Positions 56,203-64,000 of a stretch of DNA of 64,000 bases are shown here, in pieces (position 1 is the first letter of the stretch; each line of letters opens with the position of its first letter). The position numbers and the translations under genes were made by a program. Below the pieces are notes generated by a model. The model made no database searches, had not been told where the DNA came from, and saw only the letters and a program-made list of their open reading frames with translations. Origin of the DNA: Babesia bovis T2Bo (taxonomy: Eukaryota; Apicomplexa; Aconoidasida; Piroplasmida; Babesiidae); the NCBI RefSeq assembly GCF_000165395.2, contig NC_010574.1, positions 434,001 through 498,000 of the forward strand, in the 5' to 3' direction.

Positions 56203-58528
56203 TTAAAAATACTCATGCTTCTCCTGTTGTCCGGCTTGTTGTTATTAAAGAAGGCTTTTATACCTGCAAATTGTATTTGGCATCGAATTAAGCAACCTCC
56301 AATAAGTGTTTCATTCTTGCCGCAAGAACTATTTACTGTCTTGTCACCAACGCTACCAACTATGGTTATCTACATTATTCTAATATATGAATATTTGGGG
56401 AGCTAACCAAATCTCCTCGAAGTGAATCTGCGGAACAGACCGCCCATATGCCGATGATATTTCCCTCTTCCACCCTTGCTTCGCAAGAGTTTATACCTTT
56501 TCATGACTTATTAACGTAATATTATTAAAACATTACCATTTTTACACGTGCTTGTACCTGTTAGTCGATCCTCCTTTGCATGGAATTTAATTCCCATATG
56601 TATAACTCCACCGTATGGACATGATACTATAGTGTTCTCCTGGATTTCATAAATTTCGAAATGGAATGTTTTTATAGCTACCTATGGAATTTTACATGTG
56701 TGACATACTTCTTTCTCTTTGTTTATGGAAGAAACTTGATATATTGTTGGTTGAAGTCCAATAGTACAGATGGCCCATGATATAGATCGTACATTTTCTT
56801 TCTCAAGTGGTACAGTGCATTTGTATCTATATGATAGCTGATGTTATTGGCAAAAGTAACCCACGATCCAGTTTTACATGGGATTATTCCCAATAGTCTA
56901 CCTTGAGGATCGAAGAGTAATGAAAACCCAATAAGAATTTTTTGACCTTTCGGGCATTCTGAACCATTTGAAAACCAATTAACGGTGACTATAGATTCTC
57001 CGTGTTTAATCTATTGACATGTGAGAATCAGCAAATCAGTCAAATGAGTACAAATCCATGGGGAAAACTCACTTCCTTCATCAATCCAGTCCTACCACCG
57101 TTCTCCAATTTCATTAACGTTTCGTATGTAGCTCCGTTCAATTCCGCATATTTGTGAATCGCCAATGAATATGAATCACGCAAATTTTTATCCATCAAAT
57201 TTTTTAGACTGTCTCCAACTATTCCAATAGGCATTGGATTCTCCGCTACTGAATTCCCCCAAATGGCGTACTCCGCATCTGTTATTGGTGTATTAGGCAT
57301 ATTTCCTCCTATAACTGTAATTGATTTTGCTCCTAATTCATCCAATTTGTACTTGTTAACAACTTTATCAGCTAGTAAACTTGCTGATGAAGATCCCAAT
57401 ACACTAGATACAACTAAATCAACGTCAATTGAGTCATTTTTAAGCGCCTGTAACTTTGAAGCATTTATTTTGAGTGTTTGTATGAGTTTCCCACCTGTAT
57501 ATTAGATTCACCTAACCTATTAATCTACCTACCTAACAGTAATTGATGAACATAATGCGTGCCGAACATTTCAAAAAATTTGATCCATTTTTTAAGAGGA
57601 ATGCATTCGCTCTTTGTCATATCATCGATCATATCATGTGCCGAACACATTTTTTTAACTGTATCTGGAAGAGGTTCCAATGATTTCATAGCCTCCATAA
57701 ATGAGCTCGTGGTATCCCTGAAATTATGATTGCAAACAAAAGAACAAACAAACCAGTTAATATTCAGAGGTATCCCCGCTTGATAACGTACACATATATC
57801 AGTATGAAGATACATACGTTCTGTTTTGTGAGCTAATTTTTCAGATGCGTTTTTATACTTGGCAGACGCCGAAAATGCTACGGCGGGTATGTCACCCTTT
57901 ATTGAAGCATTAGCAGAAAAGACTTTTTTAAGTTCATCAAGATTTTCAATTTCTTGTATCTGTATATATATATATATATATGAAAGACAGTCTTACCTTA
58001 GACGAACGCCCGCAAGAATATACGGGCCTGACCCACCCATATAATGGGTATACTGCATTTAGAGAAGGAGAATAACCTTCGGCAGATTTTCTCCAATTGA
58101 AATTTATAATGGGAGCCCTATATCCTGGATCTAGCAAAGATTCTTCCCCTCCCATAGTGTTCCCTTTGATGGCATCGTAACCAATTCCAAGATAATCTGC
58201 GATTATGTTCAACAATATTTAATGATTGTCATTTTTACGTGTATGAGTATACTCACCCATTCCTGGAGTTCCCTTATCGAATTCATCTCCATGAATTTCA
58301 ACAGACACTAAATCATCAAAATCAATGTCAGAAATATCGGGTATGGCATCTTTTAAACATTGTAAGACGTATTGTTATAACCTCACCACCATTGTTTACG
58401 ACGTTAGTTTGTGATTCTACATCATCTATTGTATTTTGTGCATCTACTACTACGTGATTCAGACACCTATTAGCCTTAAATAGTACTAAAAATATAACGT
58501 AACACAAATTCACGTAATGAGTTAACAT
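56203..58528 (-). CDS. Perforin-like protein 2 of this window (MACPF domain)
   Basis: Twelve exons give about 612 aa: 58528-58387, 58349-58257, 58196-57997, 57959-57754, 57717-57533, 57494-57073, 57010-56793, 56734-56709, 56677-56558, 56496-56408, 56369-56264 and 56234-56203. Introns are 29-62 nt. The signal peptide covers about residues 1-20. The MACPF domain starts at YLGIGYDAIKGN (about 79-90) and has LLDPGYRAPI, then PLYGWVRPVYSCG, then the signature FGTHYVHQLLLGG (about 264-276). The cysteine-bearing C-terminal part repeats elements such as IGIWAVCSADS. Exons 8 to 12 were placed by phase and by alignment with the paralog at 38,115, so the C-terminus is less sure. A (TA)n run lies in intron 3. 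It is a paralog of the gene at 38,115 with matching early intron positions. Confidence 0.83.
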
Positions 58529-58904
58529 TTTTTCTTTCAAGGTGGTAACATTTGTGCGTGATCATAGGACTAGAAATCTTTTGAAGGGAAATGCAAGTAT
58601 CAATATGCCTATATCCTATTCAGTGACTTTCCCATGTGTATGGTTCATTAGTGTACTTTTGATACAACTAGGTAATGTGAATCACAAGGTAGGTGTCAAA
58701 AAGACAAATTACTCATTAGACGCCACCTTTATGATACTTTAAGATGTTAATAACGTTTATGATTTATAGAATCTAGATAGCATATGCATAAATTCAACGT
58801 TTAACTTCGTTCCATATATTGATTCCTAGCATGGATGCCTAAAGCACACTATAAGGTTAATAGATACTCTCATTTACACACACATTGGATAGAAATGTAT
58901 TAAA
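58529..58904. other. Intergenic, divergent promoter region
   Basis: About 375 bp between the starts of perforin-like gene 2 (minus) and uL29m (plus). Nothing notable beyond small ORFs. Confidence 0.45.
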
Positions 58905-59831
58905 ATGCACTTTGCGCGTTGTCTGCTTTCGAGATCGTCAATAACAACGACGCCTAGGCATGGCATCGACCAACTCTGGAAAGGTGTGTTAAACTAGGGA
59001 TTTACATATATACTTTAGGCGGTTATTTGGATCCTTATACACCGTTCTCTACTAAAGAACGACTGTCTAAATCGGGACTAAGTTGGCCAACATTTCTGCT
59101 ACGTCGAAAAAGTTTTGACGATCTCCGTAGTCTATACTTTGCTTGCTTGAAGGAAAAAAATTTGTTACTGGGCGAAAGATGGGCTTCTTACCAACAGGGG
59201 GCACGTGTGCCTCAGTATGGTAGATTGAAGAAGGTATTTCTGTATTAAATCTCATGTTATACCTTAGGTCCGTCTGACAATGAAGCGCATTTTAGGCGTC
59301 ATAACCCGTAGGGAGATTCATCAGCAATGCATTCAGGCTAAAAGTATTCTTGCAGCTCAGGTAATTTAAGGCATTATATGCTGTATATTTACTATTTAGG
59401 AGGAAAAGGAGAAACATGAAACTCGTTTGTTCCAACTAAAAGAGCTACAAAAGGATTTGTTACATAAAGTAAAGAGGTTGGTTTATAGCCCATGCCTAGT
59501 AACCCGTATGTAATGGCAAAGGGGGGTCATCGCTTTAGTTTATATCAAACATGTAGAATGGGTGCAACGGAATCCCTAGCTAAGGTCGGTTGGCAAAACG
59601 ATCTTTGTGGTATCGCATCTGAAATTGAAGATTTAGAACTGAAGATTGCACCTCTGCGAAAAGGTATATTGTGATTCCTTGATTTCAAAAAATGCAGAGA
59701 CATTGCAGCTACGCACGCCTAACTGGCGCTATGAACGCAAGTACTCAGATTTACCTGGACGGATTACTTGGGACAAAGACTACATTCCAGCACTACGTAA
59801 AAACATGAGAAGTAAATCCAAGTTCTATTAG
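58905..59831 (+). CDS. Mitochondrial ribosomal protein uL29m (MRPL47)
   Basis: Six exons give 253 aa: 58905-58983, 59019-59233, 59268-59360, 59400-59476, 59500-59663 and 59698-59831, with introns of 35, 34, 39, 23 and 34 nt. The N-terminus is a basic, Ser/Thr-rich presequence. The uL29m core is LLRRKSFDDLRSLYFACLKE then KNLLLGERW, matching the LRxKSxEDLHKLWYxLLKERN pattern of MRPL47. RLKKVRLTMKRILGVITRRE follows as in the family, and the C-terminus carries RYERKYSDLPGRITWDKDYI. uL29 sits near the peptide exit of the large subunit. The 23-nt intron between exons 4 and 5 is unusually short but needed for frame. Confidence 0.85.
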
Positions 59832-59860
59832 CATACACGAACTATACGTTGCAAAAAATA

Positions 59861-61003
59861 TTAAAATTGCCAGTCCGCATTTGCGTTCACAACATAAAAA
59901 CCCGACACAGATTTCAAATCTATGGGTTTTAGTGTAGATTTAGATTTGTATTTGCTGATATCGATGCTCCTTTTTACCGGGTTATTACTTAAAGATAGAA
60001 CATCCGCGTCCACCGTTAATAATGATTGATTCATCATAGTGGATATTTCCCCTCCTGGGTTTCCAACTTGGACAGCTTCTTTTGATGTGATATTGGATTG
60101 TTCAAGAGTTAGGGTATCGGAGGCAGCGACATCTGCAGGGGTGGGTTGATACGCACGAGACATATCAGTAAAATCGCGCCCTGAAGAGCGATTTTCGGTC
60201 GTTGGTGGGCGTCTAATATCCTTCCCCCTCTTAGATGAACCTTTAGAATGATGCAGCGCTTCCGGTGGATTGTGCACTACGGTTTTCTCAATGGGTTCTA
60301 TCCATACCCATGACTCATTACCAGTATCCATTGCTGACATCCTTGAACGATTACTGCATTGCAAATCTTCATTTTTATTATTCTGCATTTGTTGTTTAAA
60401 TTCATATATGGGCGCGGGAGTGATCTCATTAACCGGATCGATATTAATCAAACTGTTCTTGTTGTTGCTTAACAAATCCACCTCCCATTGTTTTAGTATT
60501 CCAGCGTTATGAACTACGTGAGAATTAGGCTCGGGCGTATAAGGTTTCCCAGCATCTGGTACGGACAGTTTCGAACGCTTCGGAACAGTAGCCGTATCAT
60601 CTGTTGTCAGGGAAATAACTCCCACACGCTTGCCATCAACGCCTACTTCAACATGTGGTTCACTCTTCACTGTGAATCGATGTGGCGATGAACGCAATTT
60701 AAATTGGTTAAATCTTATGGACGTGTTTGAGTCGTCTAATACACCACGCTTTATTCCAACGCATTTCTTTTGACAAGTACCTTCGAGTGCCTTTGCCAAT
60801 AAATCATTGTAAGATTTAGTGCCTATATATTTCCATTCATTTTTTCGACCATTGGAAATCGTATTGCAATGAGCTATCCTACACACCTCATTGTTTGTTT
60901 CCAGGTGTAAAGCCTTAATCAAACGTTCATTTTTGCTTAATACATTTCGAGCGATTGTTGCTCCAATCGGTATATGGGTAGCTTTCTGAACCTTAAGGGT
61001 CAT
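59861..61003 (-). CDS. Hypothetical protein, about 380 aa
   Basis: A single-exon ORF of 380 aa from the ATG at 61003. It is hydrophilic, rich in Ser, Thr, Asn, Lys and Pro, and without signal peptide or membrane segment. The N-terminal 100 residues (about HIPIGATIARNVLSKNERL to WKYIGTKSYNDLLAKA) look the most ordered. The remainder looks disordered, with basic runs such as KGSSKRGKDIRR that could be nuclear localisation signals. It is on the same strand as RPB2 and follows its stop by about 200 bp. No family is recognised; a nuclear regulatory or DNA/RNA-associated protein is only a guess. Confidence 0.68.
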   Translation of the reverse strand: MTLKVQKATHIPIGATIARNVLSKNERLIKALHLETNNEVCRIAHCNTISNGRKNEWKYIGTKSYNDLLAKALEGTCQKKCVGIKRGVLDDSNTSIRFNQFKLRSSPHRFTVKSEPHVEVGVDGKRVGVISLTTDDTATVPKRSKLSVPDAGKPYTPEPNSHVVHNAGILKQWEVDLLSNNKNSLINIDPVNEITPAPIYEFKQQMQNNKNEDLQCSNRSRMSAMDTGNESWVWIEPIEKTVVHNPPEALHHSKGSSKRGKDIRRPPTTENRSSGRDFTDMSRAYQPTPADVAASDTLTLEQSNITSKEAVQVGNPGGEISTMMNQSLLTVDADVLSLSNNPVKRSIDISKYKSKSTLKPIDLKSVSGFYVVNANADWQF

Positions 61004-61199
61004 TGTGGTCACCCCTGTCTACATTCATAATTATCGATGTATCCCAGTTTCGGGTTACGTGCACTTCATACTTGCATCATAGTAGTCTTCATTTAAGAAT
61101 TGAATTACATGGGAAAGGGAAAATATATCATAATTTACATTAGCACTGATTCGCGCGTCTTTGCACATATTGAGTGACAGGGCATTAGGTGTGCGCCAC

Positions 61200-64000
61200 T
61201 TATGCCGGAGTGAGCAGCAGTTTTGGATAAATAGCCATTGCCATAAGTTCTTGGATTAAAAGTTTACAGGCATATGGAATTGTCACCTGCGATATATTTG
61301 TCTTATTGTCGCAAGCCGTGCATTCGAAGTTGTTCCGATTCAGATCAGCTACGCAGCAAAGGCCGCATCTGTCACAAACATGAATCCTGAAGGCATCGCT
61401 TTGGTCAAAGAGCCTTTCTTTAAGCATTTTAGCCGCCCCGTGAGAAATCATACAGTCGCGTTCCATTTCACCAAAACGAAGACCTCCATCTCTTGACCTA
61501 CCTTCGGTGGGTTGTCTGGTGAGCATAGTAACTGGTCCTCTGGCTCTAGCATGTATTTTATCTTCCACCATGTGCTTCAGCCTTTGGTAATAAGTCGGGC
61601 CGATAAATATCTTGCTGACGATCATTTCTCCTGTAAACCCACAGTGCAATGCCTCGTTGCCGTGTTTACCGTATCCACACTCAAACAGGCGTTCCGCCAC
61701 ATGTTGCACAGTCAATTTAGAAAATGGTGTTGCGTCTCCTTCCATTCCGCAGCACGCTCCTACCTTGCCCACAAGGCATTCAACCAAGTGACCTATAGTC
61801 ATACGGCTGGGAACGGCATGTGGATTCATGATAATATCGGGTACTATTCCTTCACATGTAAATGGTAGATCTTCGGTTCTATATGTCATACCTATGGTGC
61901 CTTTCTGCCCGTGCCTACTAGCGAATTTGTCTCCTATTTGAGGTACCCTGATGGATCGCACCTTAACTTTGGCAAACCTGGACCCTTTAGCATTTGAAGA
62001 AATCAAAACAGTATCCACAACTCCATTTTCACTTGTTCTCAGACAACAGGAACAATCTTGCCTCAGGTTTTCATCCTCTTCGTCATTACACGCTGAAGTT
62101 CTTCCAATAATGACATCGTCACCGAGAACACGGCTACCGGGCTGTACCAGACCGTCCGCATCGAGTTTTGTATAATCTCCTCTTTTCAATCCCACGCATG
62201 TTGCCGGATTGGGGCGTTCAAAACGCTCCACAACTGTGCTCCCAACATGTTTTTCTTCACTAACATATGTTCGATTGAAAGCACTCCTAAATAGGCCACG
62301 ATCAATCGACGACTGGTTCATAATAAGACTATCCTCTTGATTATATCCTGTGTAACACATAATGGCCACAATGGCATTGATTCCAGCAGGAAGTTCCCTG
62401 AATCTAAGGAATTCCATGGAACGAGTGCAAACAAGTGGTTTCTGAGGGTAGTATAATAAATGGCTAAGCGGATCCATCCTGAGATTGAAATTTGTGGCAT
62501 AGACACCCATAGCCTGTTTACCCATAGCACTTTGGTATGTGTTCCTGGGTGACTGGTTCTGGTCAGGAAACGGAATTATTGACGCACATACACCTAATAT
62601 CATAGATGGATGGATTTCACAATGTGTGTAGGTGTTGCAATATGTGCTATTGTTTTTCAAATCTTCTGCAAACATGGCAATCATGCACATTTCTTCCTCT
62701 TCGCAATCAACATATTCAACAACCCCTGATTCAATAAGACCATCCCAATTGCACTCATTGTTATCTAATCTTGCGATATCTGTCTTAGTAATAGCAAGAG
62801 TATTGCCATTTTCGACGATTAACAGTGGACGCATGGCCCTACCTGCATCTGTAAATATTTTTACTTCCTGGGAGACGATGTCACAAACAATGCTAGTTTC
62901 AGCGGCAATGTTCCCCCTCCTACGAAGTTCCAGTAGTGTTTTAACAAGGCTTTCGGCCTCATCAAAGCATCCTACCCATGTGCCATTAATAAAAATTTTG
63001 ATCCTATCTTTTATAACTTCTGGTGGAACTTCATCTAATGAGTCCATTCCCCATTCGCAAAGGAATTCATTAATAGTAGATGCTGCAGTCCCTACACTGA
63101 TGAAACACATAAGAGCCAAATTTTTCACCAGTCCAACAGCCTGGCCTTCTGGAGTTTCTGCAGGGCAAATCATACCCCAATGCGTATTATGTAGCTGTCT
63201 CGGTTTTGCTATTTTCCCTTCCCTACCAAGAGGGGTATTGAGCCTACGCAAATGTGACAAATATGAGGCGAACGTTAATCGGTTTAGCACTTGGCTAACT
63301 CCCGTTCTGACAACCTTGCCATCACGATCCCTTCCCCAGTTTCCGGTAAGAAGCTGGTACTGCAGTCCATGTGTAATTTGCGTTGCACTTCTGACAGCTC
63401 CTGCAACATCAAACTCCCTACCTGAATCTATTTGCTGTTGTAGTATCCTCTTTGTGTCTTTAACCATTTTCCTGAATAAGGTACCAAAACTAGATGCCAT
63501 TAAGGAACCAGCAAGATCCAGTCTTTTCTTACCGAAGTGGTCCCTATCATCCTCTGGGATTCGACCCAATCTTGATAGCAATAAACGATGAACCATGTAT
63601 CCTAAAAAGTAACACTTGCGACTTTCGCATCCCGGCTCCGTTCCTACATGAGGGAGGAAGTGCTGTCTAAGGAGATCTTTTGCGTATTGAACTCTTGTTT
63701 CTAATGGTGCACCGACTGTAGGACCACGCTTCCCTATAAAATCTAAACACATTTCCTGTGTCGAATAATCGGCGGTCTCCTCGAGAGATGGTCTCATGAG
63801 AGTTAACATCTGTTTGTCTTCAAAGTCGTAAACTATCCGCTGTAGTATATCCCTATCAGCTACACAACCTAATGCTCGAAAAAGAATTGCTATTGGTATA
63901 TCAGATTTGAGGTATGGTATTGAGCCGACTAGCTGTCCATGGCTTTTAAATCTATTTCCTGCGATTCCCGATGTTGATTTCATCATTATGCTGAAAGGTG
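61200..64000 (-). CDS. RPB2: RNA polymerase II second-largest subunit RPB2 (partial)
   Basis: About 930 residues of the C-terminal three quarters are in the window; the N-terminal part lies beyond 64,000. An acceptor-like TTTCAG occurs just before the last in-window ATG (63986), so an exon border may be there. Family markers in order are [16 protein letters not shown]-type [119 protein letters not shown] and [13 protein letters not shown]. The last two are specific to Pol II. A C-terminal zinc site (CDRCGLC then CTAC) is present. The enzyme makes mRNA. Confidence 0.96.
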   Translation of the reverse strand, partial: PFSIMMKSTSGIAGNRFKSHGQLVGSIPYLKSDIPIAILFRALGCVADRDILQRIVYDFEDKQMLTLMRPSLEETADYSTQEMCLDFIGKRGPTVGAPLETRVQYAKDLLRQHFLPHVGTEPGCESRKCYFLGYMVHRLLLSRLGRIPEDDRDHFGKKRLDLAGSLMASSFGTLFRKMVKDTKRILQQQIDSGREFDVAGAVRSATQITHGLQYQLLTGNWGRDRDGKVVRTGVSQVLNRLTFASYLSHLRRLNTPLGREGKIAKPRQLHNTHWGMICPAETPEGQAVGLVKNLALMCFISVGTAASTINEFLCEWGMDSLDEVPPEVIKDRIKIFINGTWVGCFDEAESLVKTLLELRRRGNIAAETSIVCDIVSQEVKIFTDAGRAMRPLLIVENGNTLAITKTDIARLDNNECNWDGLIESGVVEYVDCEEEEMCMIAMFAEDLKNNSTYCNTYTHCEIHPSMILGVCASIIPFPDQNQSPRNTYQSAMGKQAMGVYATNFNLRMDPLSHLLYYPQKPLVCTRSMEFLRFRELPAGINAIVAIMCYTGYNQEDSLIMNQSSIDRGLFRSAFNRTYVSEEKHVGSTVVERFERPNPATCVGLKRGDYTKLDADGLVQPGSRVLGDDVIIGRTSACNDEEDENLRQDCSCCLRTSENGVVDTVLISSNAKGSRFAKVKVRSIRVPQIGDKFASRHGQKGTIGMTYRTEDLPFTCEGIVPDIIMNPHAVPSRMTIGHLVECLVGKVGACCGMEGDATPFSKLTVQHVAERLFECGYGKHGNEALHCGFTGEMIVSKIFIGPTYYQRLKHMVEDKIHARARGPVTMLTRQPTEGRSRDGGLRFGEMERDCMISHGAAKMLKERLFDQSDAFRIHVCDRCGLCCVADLNRNNFECTACDNKTNISQVTIPYACKLLIQELMAMAIYPKLLLTPA

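Noticed and set aside
56071..56406. Plus-strand ORFs of 71 and 111 codons
   Set aside because: Antisense to the last exons of perforin-like gene 2; no motif or codon support.
57960..57996. (TA)n run as a possible regulatory repeat
   Set aside because: It lies inside a normal 37-nt intron of perforin-like gene 2.
59492..59674. Separate 60-codon ORF starting at 59492
   Set aside because: It is exon 5 of uL29m; a 23-nt intron joins it in frame to exon 4.
62632..63591. Plus-strand ORF of 319 codons
   Set aside because: Shadow of the RPB2 coding strand.

Overview
The window looks like nuclear DNA of an apicomplexan piroplasm, most likely a Babesia-type parasite. The evidence is the dense gene packing, very short GT..AG introns (most 31-40 nt, with a peak at 34 nt), secreted MACPF/perforin-like proteins, and housekeeping proteins of eukaryotic type with no operons. 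I cannot name the species. Gene models were built by hand: exons were joined only where GT..AG borders kept frame and the protein matched the family pattern.

Left part (1-30.4 kb) is ordinary single-copy housekeeping sequence. In order it holds a small secreted protein, a zuotin-type J/SANT ribosome-associated chaperone, a DUF1713 (mS38-like) mitoribosomal protein, the five-RRM rRNA-processing factor MRD1, a secreted type I membrane protein, a DeSI-type isopeptidase, symplekin, elongator tRNA-Met, a small unknown ORF, eIF3m, proteasome RPN7, ribosomal protein eL22, an SR protein, RBM25, divergent histones H3 and H2A, TFIIIC subunit TFC4, mitoribosomal bL19m, splicing factor SLU7 and a DHHC palmitoyltransferase. 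RNA metabolism dominates (MRD1, symplekin, SR, RBM25, SLU7).

Middle and right part (30.4-58.5 kb) is a rearranged accessory island. One unit is present three times: the head-to-head promoter region between a phospholipase D-like gene and a gene for a secreted protein of about 1,290 aa. Copy C (49,927-55,284) is complete: PLD on minus, large gene on plus. Copy B (32,007-37,352) is inverted, with a full large gene but a PLD cut after its first exons. Copy A (30,619-31,826) is a 1,208-bp nested piece holding only the two gene starts, and is an inverted repeat of the matching part of B. The two full large proteins are a mosaic: long stretches almost identical, broken by sharply bounded blocks that barely align. 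This is the pattern expected of gene conversion plus diversifying selection in a parasite surface or secreted antigen family. Two perforin-like genes lie beside the copies (38,115-40,253 and 56,203-58,528). Single-copy RNA polymerase I subunit 2, delta-COP and an unknown 606-aa protein sit between B and C.

Right end (58.9-64.0 kb) returns to housekeeping: mitoribosomal uL29m, an unknown 383-aa class protein and RNA polymerase II subunit RPB2, which runs off the window at its N-terminal end.
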